Origin: Sphingobacterium alimentarium
GTDB lineage: Bacteria; Bacteroidota; Bacteroidia; Sphingobacteriales; Sphingobacteriaceae
Length of the DNA stretch: 51,402 nucleotides
Reading direction: 5' to 3'
NCBI RefSeq assembly: GCF_004342685.1
Contig: NZ_SMBZ01000024.1
Location: 1 to 51,402 of the forward strand
Positions 37,557-44,674 of the stretch are shown here, piece by piece; the first letter of the stretch is position 1, and every line of letters starts with the position of its first letter. A program made the translations under genes and the position numbers. The notes under the pieces are model-generated. The model ran no database searches, had not been told where the DNA came from, and saw only the letters and a program-made list of their open reading frames with translations.

Positions 37557-38076
37557 ATGCCTCCCATCCATCCGTCAAGAACAACACCAAGATTCCGAAG
37601 CTGTTTACAACATTAATAAACAAGCTTTTGCCCAAGAAGCTGAAGCCAAATTGGTGGATTCTTTACGAAATTCGGACGCGTTTGTTCCGGAGTTATCTTT
37701 AGTAGCCGAGCTCGACAATCAAATCGTTGGGCATATTTTATTTACCAAAATCAAGATTGTTAATAATGCTACATCATACGAATCCTTGGCTTTAGCGCCA
37801 ATGGCAGTGCTTGAAGATTATCAAAAGCAAGGTATTGGTGGCGCATTAATCAGAGAAGGATTACAACGAGCAAAGGAATTGGGTTTCACTTCTGTTATTG
37901 TCTTAGGTCACGAAAATTACTACCCAAAATTTGGTTTCCAACCTGCAGTAAAATGGAATATTAAAGCGCCTTTTGAAGTTGCTTCGGAAGTTTTTATGGC
38001 AATAGAACTTGTTCCAAATGCATTACAGCATATTAGCGGTACCGTGCAATATCCAAAAGAGTTTGAAAGTGTGTAA
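37557..38076 (+). pseudogene. GNAT-family N-acetyltransferase, frameshifted near the N-terminus
   Basis: The GNAT body is in one frame from about 37571: IRQEQHQDSEAVYNINKQAF, then EAKLVDSLR. Next come the conserved LVAELDNQIVGHILFTKI, the acetyl-CoA loop (LAPMAVLEDYQKQGIGGALI) and VIVLGHENYYPKFGFQPA. The only nearby ATG (37557) is in another frame (MPPIH). Removing one C of the CC at 37569-37570 gives MPPIIRQEQHQDSE and a normal protein of about 172 residues. As written, translation could start only at an internal codon and would lose the first strand and helix. Confidence 0.75.
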
Positions 38077-38112
38077 AAAATTTTTAAATTGCTTTCATAA
38101 CCAAAAATAAAC

Positions 38113-38373
38113 ATGAAACTAACTAACATTACTGAATTACACACAGCTGATCTTTACAAAAAATTAAAAAGCCTAAAATCAGAGAAAATTATAAACGCAG
38201 TTCTTATTGGTTTTGCCGTTGGGATATTTGCTTATAGCGGAATTGTCACTGGCTTTGGATTAGGTTCCATCATAGCTTTAATTCTCGCTTATTTCTTTAT
38301 CAAGAATGCAAAAAATAGAGACGCGCTAGAAAAAGAAGTAGTCAATGAACTGAATTCTCGTGAATCGAAATAA
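38113..38373 (+). CDS. Small two-helix membrane protein
   Basis: This 86-residue protein has a charged N-terminus and two glycine-rich hydrophobic helices (about 31-46 and 50-64). A KNRDALEKEVVNELN tail follows. It starts 36 bp after the GNAT gene. Function is unknown. Confidence 0.6.
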   Translation: MKLTNITELHTADLYKKLKSLKSEKIINAVLIGFAVGIFAYSGIVTGFGLGSIIALILAYFFIKNAKNRDALEKEVVNELNSRESK

Positions 38374-38438
38374 CTTCTGGAAGATTACTAAATCACATTT
38401 TATCACAATAAAATCAAAACCCATGATTTGCTAATTAT

Positions 38439-38556
38439 GTCGCCTATCAAAATTTTGCATTTGTAGGAATGGATTGACATTGTGCAAAATTTTTAAGCGA
38501 CGATTTTTTGGATACTTTTTGAGATAAAAAGTATCTACTTGCCCAGAAAGAGGGCA
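38439..38556. repeat. Cluster of three stem-loops, possible intergenic repeat
   Basis: This 118-bp non-coding stretch contains three consecutive hairpins. The first pairs AAAATTTTGCA (38449-38459) with TGCAAAATTTT (38483-38493), with an outer GTCGC/GCGAC pair. The second pairs GATACTTTTT (38511-38520) with AAAAAGTATC (38526-38535). The third pairs TGCCC (38540-38544) with GGGCA (38552-38556). No ORF or terminator role fits all three. The rest of the 38374-38643 gap shows nothing else. Confidence 0.55.
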
Positions 38557-38643
38557 TAGCCAATGTTTCTTAAACCGAACTCACATTAATTTAACCTAAG
38601 TTTAATATATTTACACAAAAGATACTAAACACAAGTTAATTTC

Positions 38644-39227
38644 ATGAAAAGGCTATTATTTGTCCTAATTTTAAATTTGAGTATTACTTTATGTTATTCG
38701 CAAACGCGTATTAATACACCCAATGGCCCCCAAACAATCCCATATCACAGACCACACATAAATCCCTGGATGGTCTATAAGGAAAAAGATATAAGTGCTT
38801 TTAAACATGATTTTATCATTGAACTTAAAATGGTGATGTGTTGGAAGCAAATGCCAAAATACATTATAGAGATTCTATTTCATTCCTTGAATGGAAATCG
38901 GATGGTAAAAAGAAAATTCTTAATCCAAATGAAACCAAATCTATTTATCACTCAAATTACACACAAAAAATATTCAAGGGTATACCCTTGGAGCATGTAT
39001 GGGTTTTTATAGTAGATTCAGCAAAAATAAACACATATACTATCACCTCTGATTATATAAAATCTACTCCTATAACCCATATTAACAAAGGAATTGACGG
39101 AGATATAGTCCGTTTAACAAAAGAAAACTTAGAAAATATGGTAGTTGATAGCCCGAAAGCTTTAGAATTAGTGAAGAAAAACAAATTAGTAAAGGCATTA
39201 AAAGAATACAACAAAGGCTTCGAATAA
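38644..39227 (+). pseudogene. Secreted hypothetical protein, frameshifted
   Basis: The first frame gives a signal peptide (MKRLLFVLILNLSITLCYSQ) and a mature start up to DFIIELK. It then runs out of frame. The other frame continues NGDVLEANAKIHYRDSISF to a natural end at 39227 (KALKEYNKGFE). One extra A in the A4 run at 38827-38830 restores FIIELKNGDVLEANAKI, giving about 194 residues. The intact protein would be a small secreted beta-rich protein of unknown role. Its stop codon lies in the loop of the terminator hairpin. Confidence 0.75.
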
Positions 39228-39243
39228 CTCGAAGCCTTTAATT
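39213..39243. terminator. Bidirectional hairpin between convergent genes
   Basis: AAAGGCTTCGA (39213-39223) pairs with TCGAAGCCTTT (39229-39239) around a 5-nt loop that contains the TAA stop of the upstream gene. It also lies just after the phospholipase C stop codon on the minus strand. Confidence 0.8.
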
Positions 39244-39246
39244 ACA

Positions 39247-41694
39247 CTATCCCATCAAAGGATCTGAAATACTGTGTTGTCCATTTTCAATACGTCCTGC
39301 GTATTGTCTGTGCCAATTATCAGCATGTAAACTAATATCGTACCACCGACCAAATTTCTGTGTATCCATCTCCAATCGTACGGATTTCTTCGGTTTGATT
39401 GTGAGATTTTCTGTGGATTTTGTGTAGGCATTTGATACTTTGACAGCTTGCGAATTTTTCGAAATATTCTCGATATGCAACACTAAATCGCCTTTATCGG
39501 AATACGAAACCTGTACTTGCAAAGCTTCAGACAAAGCCTTTGATTGTAATTTACGGTAAAATCCATTTGGTCCATGTACCGCAACATCATAAGCTCCATT
39601 ATCTGTTTTGCGCCAAGTATAATTCAATTTGTCTCCTGCCGCTACCGCAAATGACTTGCTAAATCTATTTGTTTCGAGCAAATCATACACATTGAAAGCA
39701 CCAGCAAGAGCCCTTTGTCCAAACTTCTTGTTAGATGCTTCGAAGGTCATTTGCAAGTGATTTTTGGCATGATGCTCATGTACATACAGCTCATAGCATA
39801 AGGCGCTAGATGGCTTTGTGCCTTTCTCCTGCTTGGGTAAAGCGGGATGGGATGCTCCACTTCGGATTCGACTTATTTCATCTTCGTTGAATGCCAAATA
39901 GCCATCTGGAAGTGGCTTATCCTTCGCTTGATCTAAACTTGCTATTTGCTGCTTCATATCCAAAAAGTCGGGCAATCCACCCTTTTCATTTGGATTATAT
40001 GTTCGGAACACCGAAGTCAAATCTCCAGTTATTGCTCTTCTCCAAAGTGAAATATTCGTTTCTACAATCTGTTTCTTATATTTTTTGTTCAAGAAAACTT
40101 CCAAAAACTGGATCGTAGAGGTAATATCGCAGACTTCCGAATTCACCCATCCCCCTTTAGTCCAAGGCGATGCAATAATCAATGGCACGCGATAACCTAA
40201 TCCTACAGGACCTTCGGTTGCGTTTTCTTCTCTTACACCCGAAGCAAGTTCCTGCTCTTTCGTTAAAAATTCTGTTTGCAAACTTTCTTCCAATTTTGAC
40301 GAAACTAAACCCGAATCTTTGTCTCCCGGCTTAGGAGCCACGAATGGCGGAACATGATCGAAATAACCATCATTTTCATCATAATTCAAGATAAAAATCG
40401 TTTTCTTCCACACTTCAGGATTCTGGGTCAGAATATTCAATATTTCCGACACATACCAAGCGCCATACATCGGTGCACTCGGATGATCCGAAAAATACTG
40501 TGGCGCAACTAACCAGCTGACTGTCGGCAATTGACCATTTGTTACATCCTGACGAAATTGATGCAAAATATCACCTTTAGGTACTTCAATGGTGGCTCCT
40601 TCGAAATCTACTTTTTCTGTTTCGTGGTAATGTGTATCACCTTCGTTGGTTTGAAAAGCTCGGCTATGCAGTTCCTTCTCGAAGTCCGACAGCTTTTCAA
40701 AATTCCCTAGAGAATACTGTTCGACTTCACGCTTGAAGCTCTCCAATTGATTTTTCTTTTGCGTCAGCGTATTCTGCACCTTTTGTGCATTCGGGTAAGT
40801 AGCCAATTGCTTATGCAACTCGTCGATTTCTCCAGGCAATTCTTCAATTCTACGGGTATAAAAATCAATATGGCTTTTCTTAAAGCGGACATTGTATTGA
40901 GAAAACCATTCCAGATTATTATCCGTAAAATTCCCTAACAACGACTCCCCATTTCCAGATCCTTCATTCTGCAAACTGATTTCATTCTGGTATACCTTCC
41001 AACTTATCCCATTTTCTTGTAAACGCTCGGGGAAGGTTTTCCACTTCGCCATATTATTGTAATAGGTATCCGAATTGCGCGTCAAAGGTTTGCTATGTAG
41101 ATCTTCCGTACATTTACCCGTCCAAAAATAATGTCTGTTGGTTGTCGTACCCGTTATGGAAGAGCAAAAATGTTGATCGCAAATCGTGAAAGCATCTGCA
41201 AAAGCATAATAAAACGGAATATCTTCACGCGTATAATAGCCCAAAGTGAGCGGCAAATCACGATATTCTTTCCGTCCAGATCGCTTCCAATCCAACCACT
41301 TATCAAATTTTCCAGCGTTCCAGGCACCAATTTGATTTTCCCAAGAATGCGGTAAATCTTGTGTCCAAGCGGCTTTAGAATTTTTGATATCTAACCGAAA
41401 TGGTGCGTAGGTATGACCGTTTGCATAAGACTGCAACCATACAGGATTACCATTTGACAATTGAATAGCACATCTATCATTAAATCCGCGCACACCACGT
41501 AATGTCCCGAAAGAATGATCAAAAGAGCGGTTTTCTTGCATCAAAAGGACCACATGTTCGGCATCCAAGAATGTTGAGCCTTCAAGGGGATTAATGTTTA
41601 AAGCGGCTTCAATGGATTTTGGCAAATGCGTAAAGAGTCCAAAAGAGCCCGCCAATATTCCTGCTTTCTTGATAAATGACCTTCTATTATCCAT
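39247..41694 (-). CDS. Phosphocholine-specific phospholipase C (Tat-exported)
   Basis: This 815-residue protein starts with a twin-arginine signal (NRRSFIKKAGILAGSFGLF). The alkaline-phosphatase-like phosphoesterase domain follows (about 45-560; HVVLLMQENRSFDHSFGTLRG with metal-binding and nucleophile region, FCSSITGTTTNRHYFWTGK, ILNYDENDGYFDHVPPF). Two C-terminal beta-sandwich repeats typical of these enzymes lie at about 620-810. It hydrolyses phosphatidylcholine or sphingomyelin outside the cytoplasm. It stands alone. Sphingobacteria make sphingolipids, so a role in lipid turnover or host-lipid use is possible. Confidence 0.92.
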   Translation of the reverse strand: MDNRRSFIKKAGILAGSFGLFTHLPKSIEAALNINPLEGSTFLDAEHVVLLMQENRSFDHSFGTLRGVRGFNDRCAIQLSNGNPVWLQSYANGHTYAPFRLDIKNSKAAWTQDLPHSWENQIGAWNAGKFDKWLDWKRSGRKEYRDLPLTLGYYTREDIPFYYAFADAFTICDQHFCSSITGTTTNRHYFWTGKCTEDLHSKPLTRNSDTYYNNMAKWKTFPERLQENGISWKVYQNEISLQNEGSGNGESLLGNFTDNNLEWFSQYNVRFKKSHIDFYTRRIEELPGEIDELHKQLATYPNAQKVQNTLTQKKNQLESFKREVEQYSLGNFEKLSDFEKELHSRAFQTNEGDTHYHETEKVDFEGATIEVPKGDILHQFRQDVTNGQLPTVSWLVAPQYFSDHPSAPMYGAWYVSEILNILTQNPEVWKKTIFILNYDENDGYFDHVPPFVAPKPGDKDSGLVSSKLEESLQTEFLTKEQELASGVREENATEGPVGLGYRVPLIIASPWTKGGWVNSEVCDITSTIQFLEVFLNKKYKKQIVETNISLWRRAITGDLTSVFRTYNPNEKGGLPDFLDMKQQIASLDQAKDKPLPDGYLAFNEDEISRIRSGASHPALPKQEKGTKPSSALCYELYVHEHHAKNHLQMTFEASNKKFGQRALAGAFNVYDLLETNRFSKSFAVAAGDKLNYTWRKTDNGAYDVAVHGPNGFYRKLQSKALSEALQVQVSYSDKGDLVLHIENISKNSQAVKVSNAYTKSTENLTIKPKKSVRLEMDTQKFGRWYDISLHADNWHRQYAGRIENGQHSISDPLMG

Positions 41695-41757
41695 ACGGTT
41701 AGATTTATAAGGGTAATACTAGCGTAAGATAAAAATAACAAGGATAATCCGACGAAT

Positions 41758-41793
41758 ATTTTAAAATTAAAGAGCTTCCGATGTGGAAGCTCT
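41758..41793 (-). terminator. Terminator of the TPP-riboswitch operon
   Basis: AGAGCTTCC (41771-41779) pairs with GGAAGCTCT (41785-41793) around a 5-nt loop. On the minus strand it is followed by a T-rich stretch. It lies 3 bp after the last gene of the operon. Confidence 0.8.
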
Positions 41794-41796
41794 CTA

Positions 41797-42066
41797 CTAC
41801 TCTATTAATCTAAAATTTTCAATCTGCTTCGGATGACCCAAGCGACTCAAACTTTCATAATATATTTTCTCTATTTCAGAATCCCGGAATTCGTCCGGAT
41901 TCATAATGGGAATACCCGATATAATAGGATAAAAACGTTTGCATGCTGTGCAAGTTAGGCTCCCTATGCTTATGTCTTGCTCGACCGTTTGTTCGATGAT
42001 CTCAAGTTTTAAGTCCGCTTTATCAAATGGACAACATAATTTATTTTGTATGGTACTTATTTTCAT
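41797..42066 (-). CDS. Trm112/YbaR-like zinc-ribbon protein
   Basis: This 89-residue protein has a Trm112-type zinc ribbon. A CCPFDKADL knuckle lies near residue 11-19, and a TCTACKRFYPIISGIPIM knuckle ends in the family's YPIxxGIP signature. Eukaryotic Trm112 is a small partner that stabilises several class I methyltransferases, and bacterial members often sit beside such genes. Its ATG overlaps the stop of the ThiE-like gene (ATGA). It is the last gene of the operon, whose first gene encodes a class I methyltransferase, so a partner role is plausible but unproven. Confidence 0.82.
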   Translation of the reverse strand: MKISTIQNKLCCPFDKADLKLEIIEQTVEQDISIGSLTCTACKRFYPIISGIPIMNPDEFRDSEIEKIYYESLSRLGHPKQIENFRLIE

Positions 42067-42704
42067 GGATTCTTATTTAATGCTTGGTAATATGCGTTAA
42101 TGACCTCTTTTGGATTCTCTGCGCTCATTAACCCCGAAACGATGGCAATTCCTGCATAGTTAATTTCTTCCAAAAGATTAATATGCTGTGGCTTAATGCC
42201 TCCTGCTAGAAAAAAAGGAATAGTATAATGCTGTTGAACATTTTTAATCAAAGCTCTATCTACCAATACACAGCGTGTATTATTTTCGGATGGAAACATC
42301 GAACAAAAAGATAGATAATCAATCTGTTGATCGGTTGCCCATTGTACGACATCCATATCATTGGTGCATGTCACTCCTATGATTTTGTGCTTTAATTGTG
42401 ACTTCAAAACCTCCCAATTGGAAGGGATATGATCAAAATGTACGCCATCAATGTCGTAGTCCCGCATCAATTCATACTTGTTGTTTATGAGAATGGGAAT
42501 ATGGTGCTGATGCACAATCTCAATAATAGATTCCAAAATATTGTGATTCGGCAGTTTATTCGAATCCCATAGCTGTATAGCGATCACTTGATTGGACAGT
42601 AGATGCTCCAATTTACGAAGATCTGGGGCAGTAAAGGTGCGCATGTCCAGAATGATGTATACTCCTTTTCTTTCTGTGTCGAAGTTTATTTTACGATAAG
42701 CCAT
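42063..42704 (-). CDS. ThiE/TenI-superfamily TIM-barrel protein (thiamin phosphate synthase-like)
   Basis: This 213-residue protein follows the ThiE fold strand by strand: AIQLWDSNKL (ThiE IQLRDK), PILINNKYEL (PLIIND), DGVHFDH, IGVTCTND, DYLSFCSMFPSEN, FFLAGGIKPQHI and AIVSGLMS (VVSAI). The pyrophosphate loop differs from the usual GPIFPTxTK, so it may be a divergent TMP synthase or a TenI-like enzyme. I start it at the ATG at 42704 (MAYRKINFDTERKG), which overlaps the previous gene by 14 bp; longer starts would run deeper into it. The TPP riboswitch supports a thiamin role. Confidence 0.8.
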   Translation of the reverse strand: MAYRKINFDTERKGVYIILDMRTFTAPDLRKLEHLLSNQVIAIQLWDSNKLPNHNILESIIEIVHQHHIPILINNKYELMRDYDIDGVHFDHIPSNWEVLKSQLKHKIIGVTCTNDMDVVQWATDQQIDYLSFCSMFPSENNTRCVLVDRALIKNVQQHYTIPFFLAGGIKPQHINLLEEINYAGIAIVSGLMSAENPKEVINAYYQALNKNP

Positions 42705-43734
42705 TTTCCATAGATTTAGCAAATACAGACCAATAGGCATCCTGCGCAGGCGCATTTAGCGGATACATTTCATCTCCTTTTGTGAAAAATCTCCCTTCGC
42801 TTTCGGATAAAAACATTCCAATTTCCGTACATGAAATACCTCGGCGCTGTAGTTCGTTTATTAACATTTCTTTGCCTTCCTTCTTGCAAGCAATAAGCAT
42901 GCTTCCGGCGCCAATGATACGCTGCGGGTCCAATCCAAAAATATGAGCCACATCAGCATGCACAGGAGAAACGGGAATCTTGTCTGTATCCAAACGAATG
43001 CCTTTGCGAGAAGCCGTAGCAAATTCATACACAGCCCCCATTACACCTCCCTCTGTCACATCATGCATGGCGTTAACTGTTTTGGAATCCATATGGAGTT
43101 CGCGAACTACTTGAGATTCGGGAAGAACCGAAATATTCCAAAAACTGGAAGCTGCCTCCTGTACGACTTCATCACCTAGATGAGTGCATAAGTAGTTGGG
43201 AAAAACCATGGCCAGAATGGATATCGCTGTCAATCCCGCTGTTTTTGTCATGAGCAACACATCCCCTTCTTCGGCCTGCGTAGAAGTCATGATATGCTCT
43301 ATGTCCCCTACAGCAAATAAAGTTACCCCACCTGCCAACGTCGAATTATTGTGCGCATCAAAGCTCGTATGTCCCCCAGTGATGTTGATTTTCGCCTGCG
43401 CAGCGAACTGATGAATATGCTCCCAGTATTGCTGTAGCCCCTCTTCATCCATGTACTGCGGCAAGTTTAAGGTGAATTGTCCGTACTGAGGCGCTAATCC
43501 AGATGTGGCTATATCATTCGCTGCAAGGTGCAAGGAAATATATGCCGAGGCTTTCATTCCTATCCACGGAATAATGGAAAGAGGATCGCTAGACACGACC
43601 ATTCCAATTTTTTCAGTAATAGAAATCACCGCGCAGTCCACACCATAGGCTGGACCTTGCAGAACCTTATCGCTGGCATATCCGACGGACTGTGCTAATA
43701 CACTGTCCACCAGATTCTGATTGACTTTGCTCAT
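42691..43734 (-). CDS. AIR-synthase-superfamily (PurM/ThiL/HypE) protein
   Basis: This 347-residue protein has the two-domain PurM fold. The N-terminal ATP-binding half carries YGVDCAVISI, SLHLAANDIATSGLAPQY and NITGGHTSFD. The C-terminal half has MHDVTEGGVMGAVYEFATAS, IPVSP and a LDPQRIIGAGSMLIA strand. Members include ThiL (TMP kinase), PurM and HypE. It lacks the C-terminal cysteine that HypE needs, and no hydrogenase genes are near. The TPP riboswitch points to a ThiL-like kinase or an ATP-dependent step with the ThiE-like product. It starts 2 bp after the methyltransferase stop. Confidence 0.82.
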   Translation of the reverse strand: MSKVNQNLVDSVLAQSVGYASDKVLQGPAYGVDCAVISITEKIGMVVSSDPLSIIPWIGMKASAYISLHLAANDIATSGLAPQYGQFTLNLPQYMDEEGLQQYWEHIHQFAAQAKINITGGHTSFDAHNNSTLAGGVTLFAVGDIEHIMTSTQAEEGDVLLMTKTAGLTAISILAMVFPNYLCTHLGDEVVQEAASSFWNISVLPESQVVRELHMDSKTVNAMHDVTEGGVMGAVYEFATASRKGIRLDTDKIPVSPVHADVAHIFGLDPQRIIGAGSMLIACKKEGKEMLINELQRRGISCTEIGMFLSESEGRFFTKGDEMYPLNAPAQDAYWSVFAKSMENGLS

Positions 43735-43736
43735 AG

Positions 43737-44456
43737 CTAATCCTCAAATTGTACAAATAACCCAAAGAAATCGCCGACCGGAATAGACCATTGCTGCACA
43801 GGAAACCATTTGGGCAAGCCTGTACAGGACCAATGGATAGTATAATTGCGACCAACCAGTGCTTTGTCAATGACTTGAATTAGATTTTGTGGGGTATAGA
43901 AATGGGCGGTGACATAAAAAGGATTTTTGCCAAAAGCTTGTTGAATCCTTCTTCTGAAGAATTTAGGCGAGTTGCGATTCATCATACCCATCACTATTCC
44001 GTGGCGTGATACCCGCGATGCTTCTTGAATAACGCGGACCGGATCCCGATAATATTCAAAAGTGGTAATAAACGCCACCGCATCGAAAGTTTTGTCTTTG
44101 AAGGGCATGAAATGGGAGTCTGCCATGGCTAGATCTCCAGAAAAGAGTTCTTTCGCCTGCGATAACATCAGTGGCGATATATCTCCTCCCGAGGCTTCTA
44201 TACCAATATCCTTCCACCAACGCGTAAAGCGTCCGGTGCCACATCCAAACTCCAACAACTCCTTAATCCGAGGTTCTTTGGCTACTAATTCGGCTATGAT
44301 TTTCTTTTGCCAGATCTCGGCTCTTTTGTATCGACCCTCATACCATTGCTCATAGGTATCGGTATGTTCACGGTTAAAAAACCACTCGGGTCGACCTTGC
44401 CAATTGGCTTTACGCTGAGGAATCAGCTCTTGTACATTTTGTCTTATTAACTCCAT
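43737..44456 (-). CDS. Class I SAM-dependent methyltransferase
   Basis: This 239-residue protein has a Methyltransf_11-type core: motif I ELLEFGCGTGRFTRWW, acidic post-I GGDISPLMLSQAKEL, LAMADSHFMPFKDKTFDAVAF and an ITTFEYYRDP strand. The C-terminal half (NRNSPKFFRRRIQQAFGKNP, FYTPQNLIQVIDKAL) resembles small-molecule methyltransferases. I start it at the ATG at 44456; a longer in-frame reading to 44561 would run through the riboswitch leader and is rejected. It is the first gene of the operon. Its start codon lies in a 12-bp inverted repeat of the riboswitch expression platform. The substrate is unknown. Confidence 0.88.
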   Translation of the reverse strand: MELIRQNVQELIPQRKANWQGRPEWFFNREHTDTYEQWYEGRYKRAEIWQKKIIAELVAKEPRIKELLEFGCGTGRFTRWWKDIGIEASGGDISPLMLSQAKELFSGDLAMADSHFMPFKDKTFDAVAFITTFEYYRDPVRVIQEASRVSRHGIVMGMMNRNSPKFFRRRIQQAFGKNPFYVTAHFYTPQNLIQVIDKALVGRNYTIHWSCTGLPKWFPVQQWSIPVGDFFGLFVQFED

Positions 44457-44533
44457 ACGATATATTGAATAAAAAAAATACTCCTTTCGTATGGATAAGA
44501 CCAACTGAATGGAGTACAATAAATATATCGTAT
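44452..44533 (-). promoter_or_regulatory. Riboswitch expression platform: start-codon sequestration plus terminator
   Basis: In the mRNA, AUACGAUAUAUU (44533 to 44522) directly follows the aptamer. It is perfectly complementary over 12 bp to AAUAUAUCGUAU (44466 to 44455), which includes the AU of the start codon. A second segment, UCCAUACGA (44495 to 44487), is complementary over 9 bp to UCGUAUGGA at the start codon (44460 to 44452), so the two pairings exclude each other. Between them, UACUCC (44516-44511) pairs with GGAGUA (44484-44479) and is followed by U8, a small intrinsic terminator. All of this is read directly from sequence; the switching mechanism is inferred. Confidence 0.7.
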
Positions 44534-44610
44534 CCTGCATCCCTACGTTGGCATTATCCAAATCAGGTTTCGGGTATAATCTCAGCTCTCCAAAGAGGGC
44601 ACCCCGTGCT
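44534..44610 (-). promoter_or_regulatory. TPP riboswitch (THI element) aptamer
   Basis: The minus strand shows all conserved blocks of the TPP aptamer in order: ACGGGGUGCCC, GAGCUGAGAUUAUACCC, ACCUGAUUUGGAUAAUGCC and AACGUAGGGA. These form the P2/P3 thiamin-sensing arm (GCUGAGA) and the P4/P5 pyrophosphate-sensing arm (CUGAU...GGAUAAU). The aptamer controls the downstream methyltransferase-AIRS-ThiE-Trm112 operon by binding thiamin pyrophosphate. Confidence 0.96.
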
Positions 44611-44639
44611 ATATTTTACTTATTAGCTTAAGTTTAACT

Positions 44640-44671
44640 CAATATTAGGCAATAATATTCATACTAACAAA
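44640..44671 (-). promoter_or_regulatory. Promoter of the TPP-riboswitch operon
   Basis: On the minus strand, TTTG (44671-44668) is followed after 20 bp by TAATATTG (44647-44640), a one-mismatch TANNTTTG. Transcription would begin about 20-25 bp before the aptamer. It lies just after the stop codon of the upstream gene. Confidence 0.6.
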
Positions 44672-44674
44672 CTC

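Noticed and set aside
42691..43734. HypE hydrogenase maturation protein
   Set aside because: It belongs to the same superfamily, but the C-terminal cysteine of HypE is missing and no hydrogenase genes are near; the TPP riboswitch favours a thiamin role.
44457..44561. N-terminal extension of the methyltransferase to 44561
   Set aside because: The extension is translated from the TPP-riboswitch leader and part of its aptamer, so it is non-coding; the ATG at 44456 is the start.
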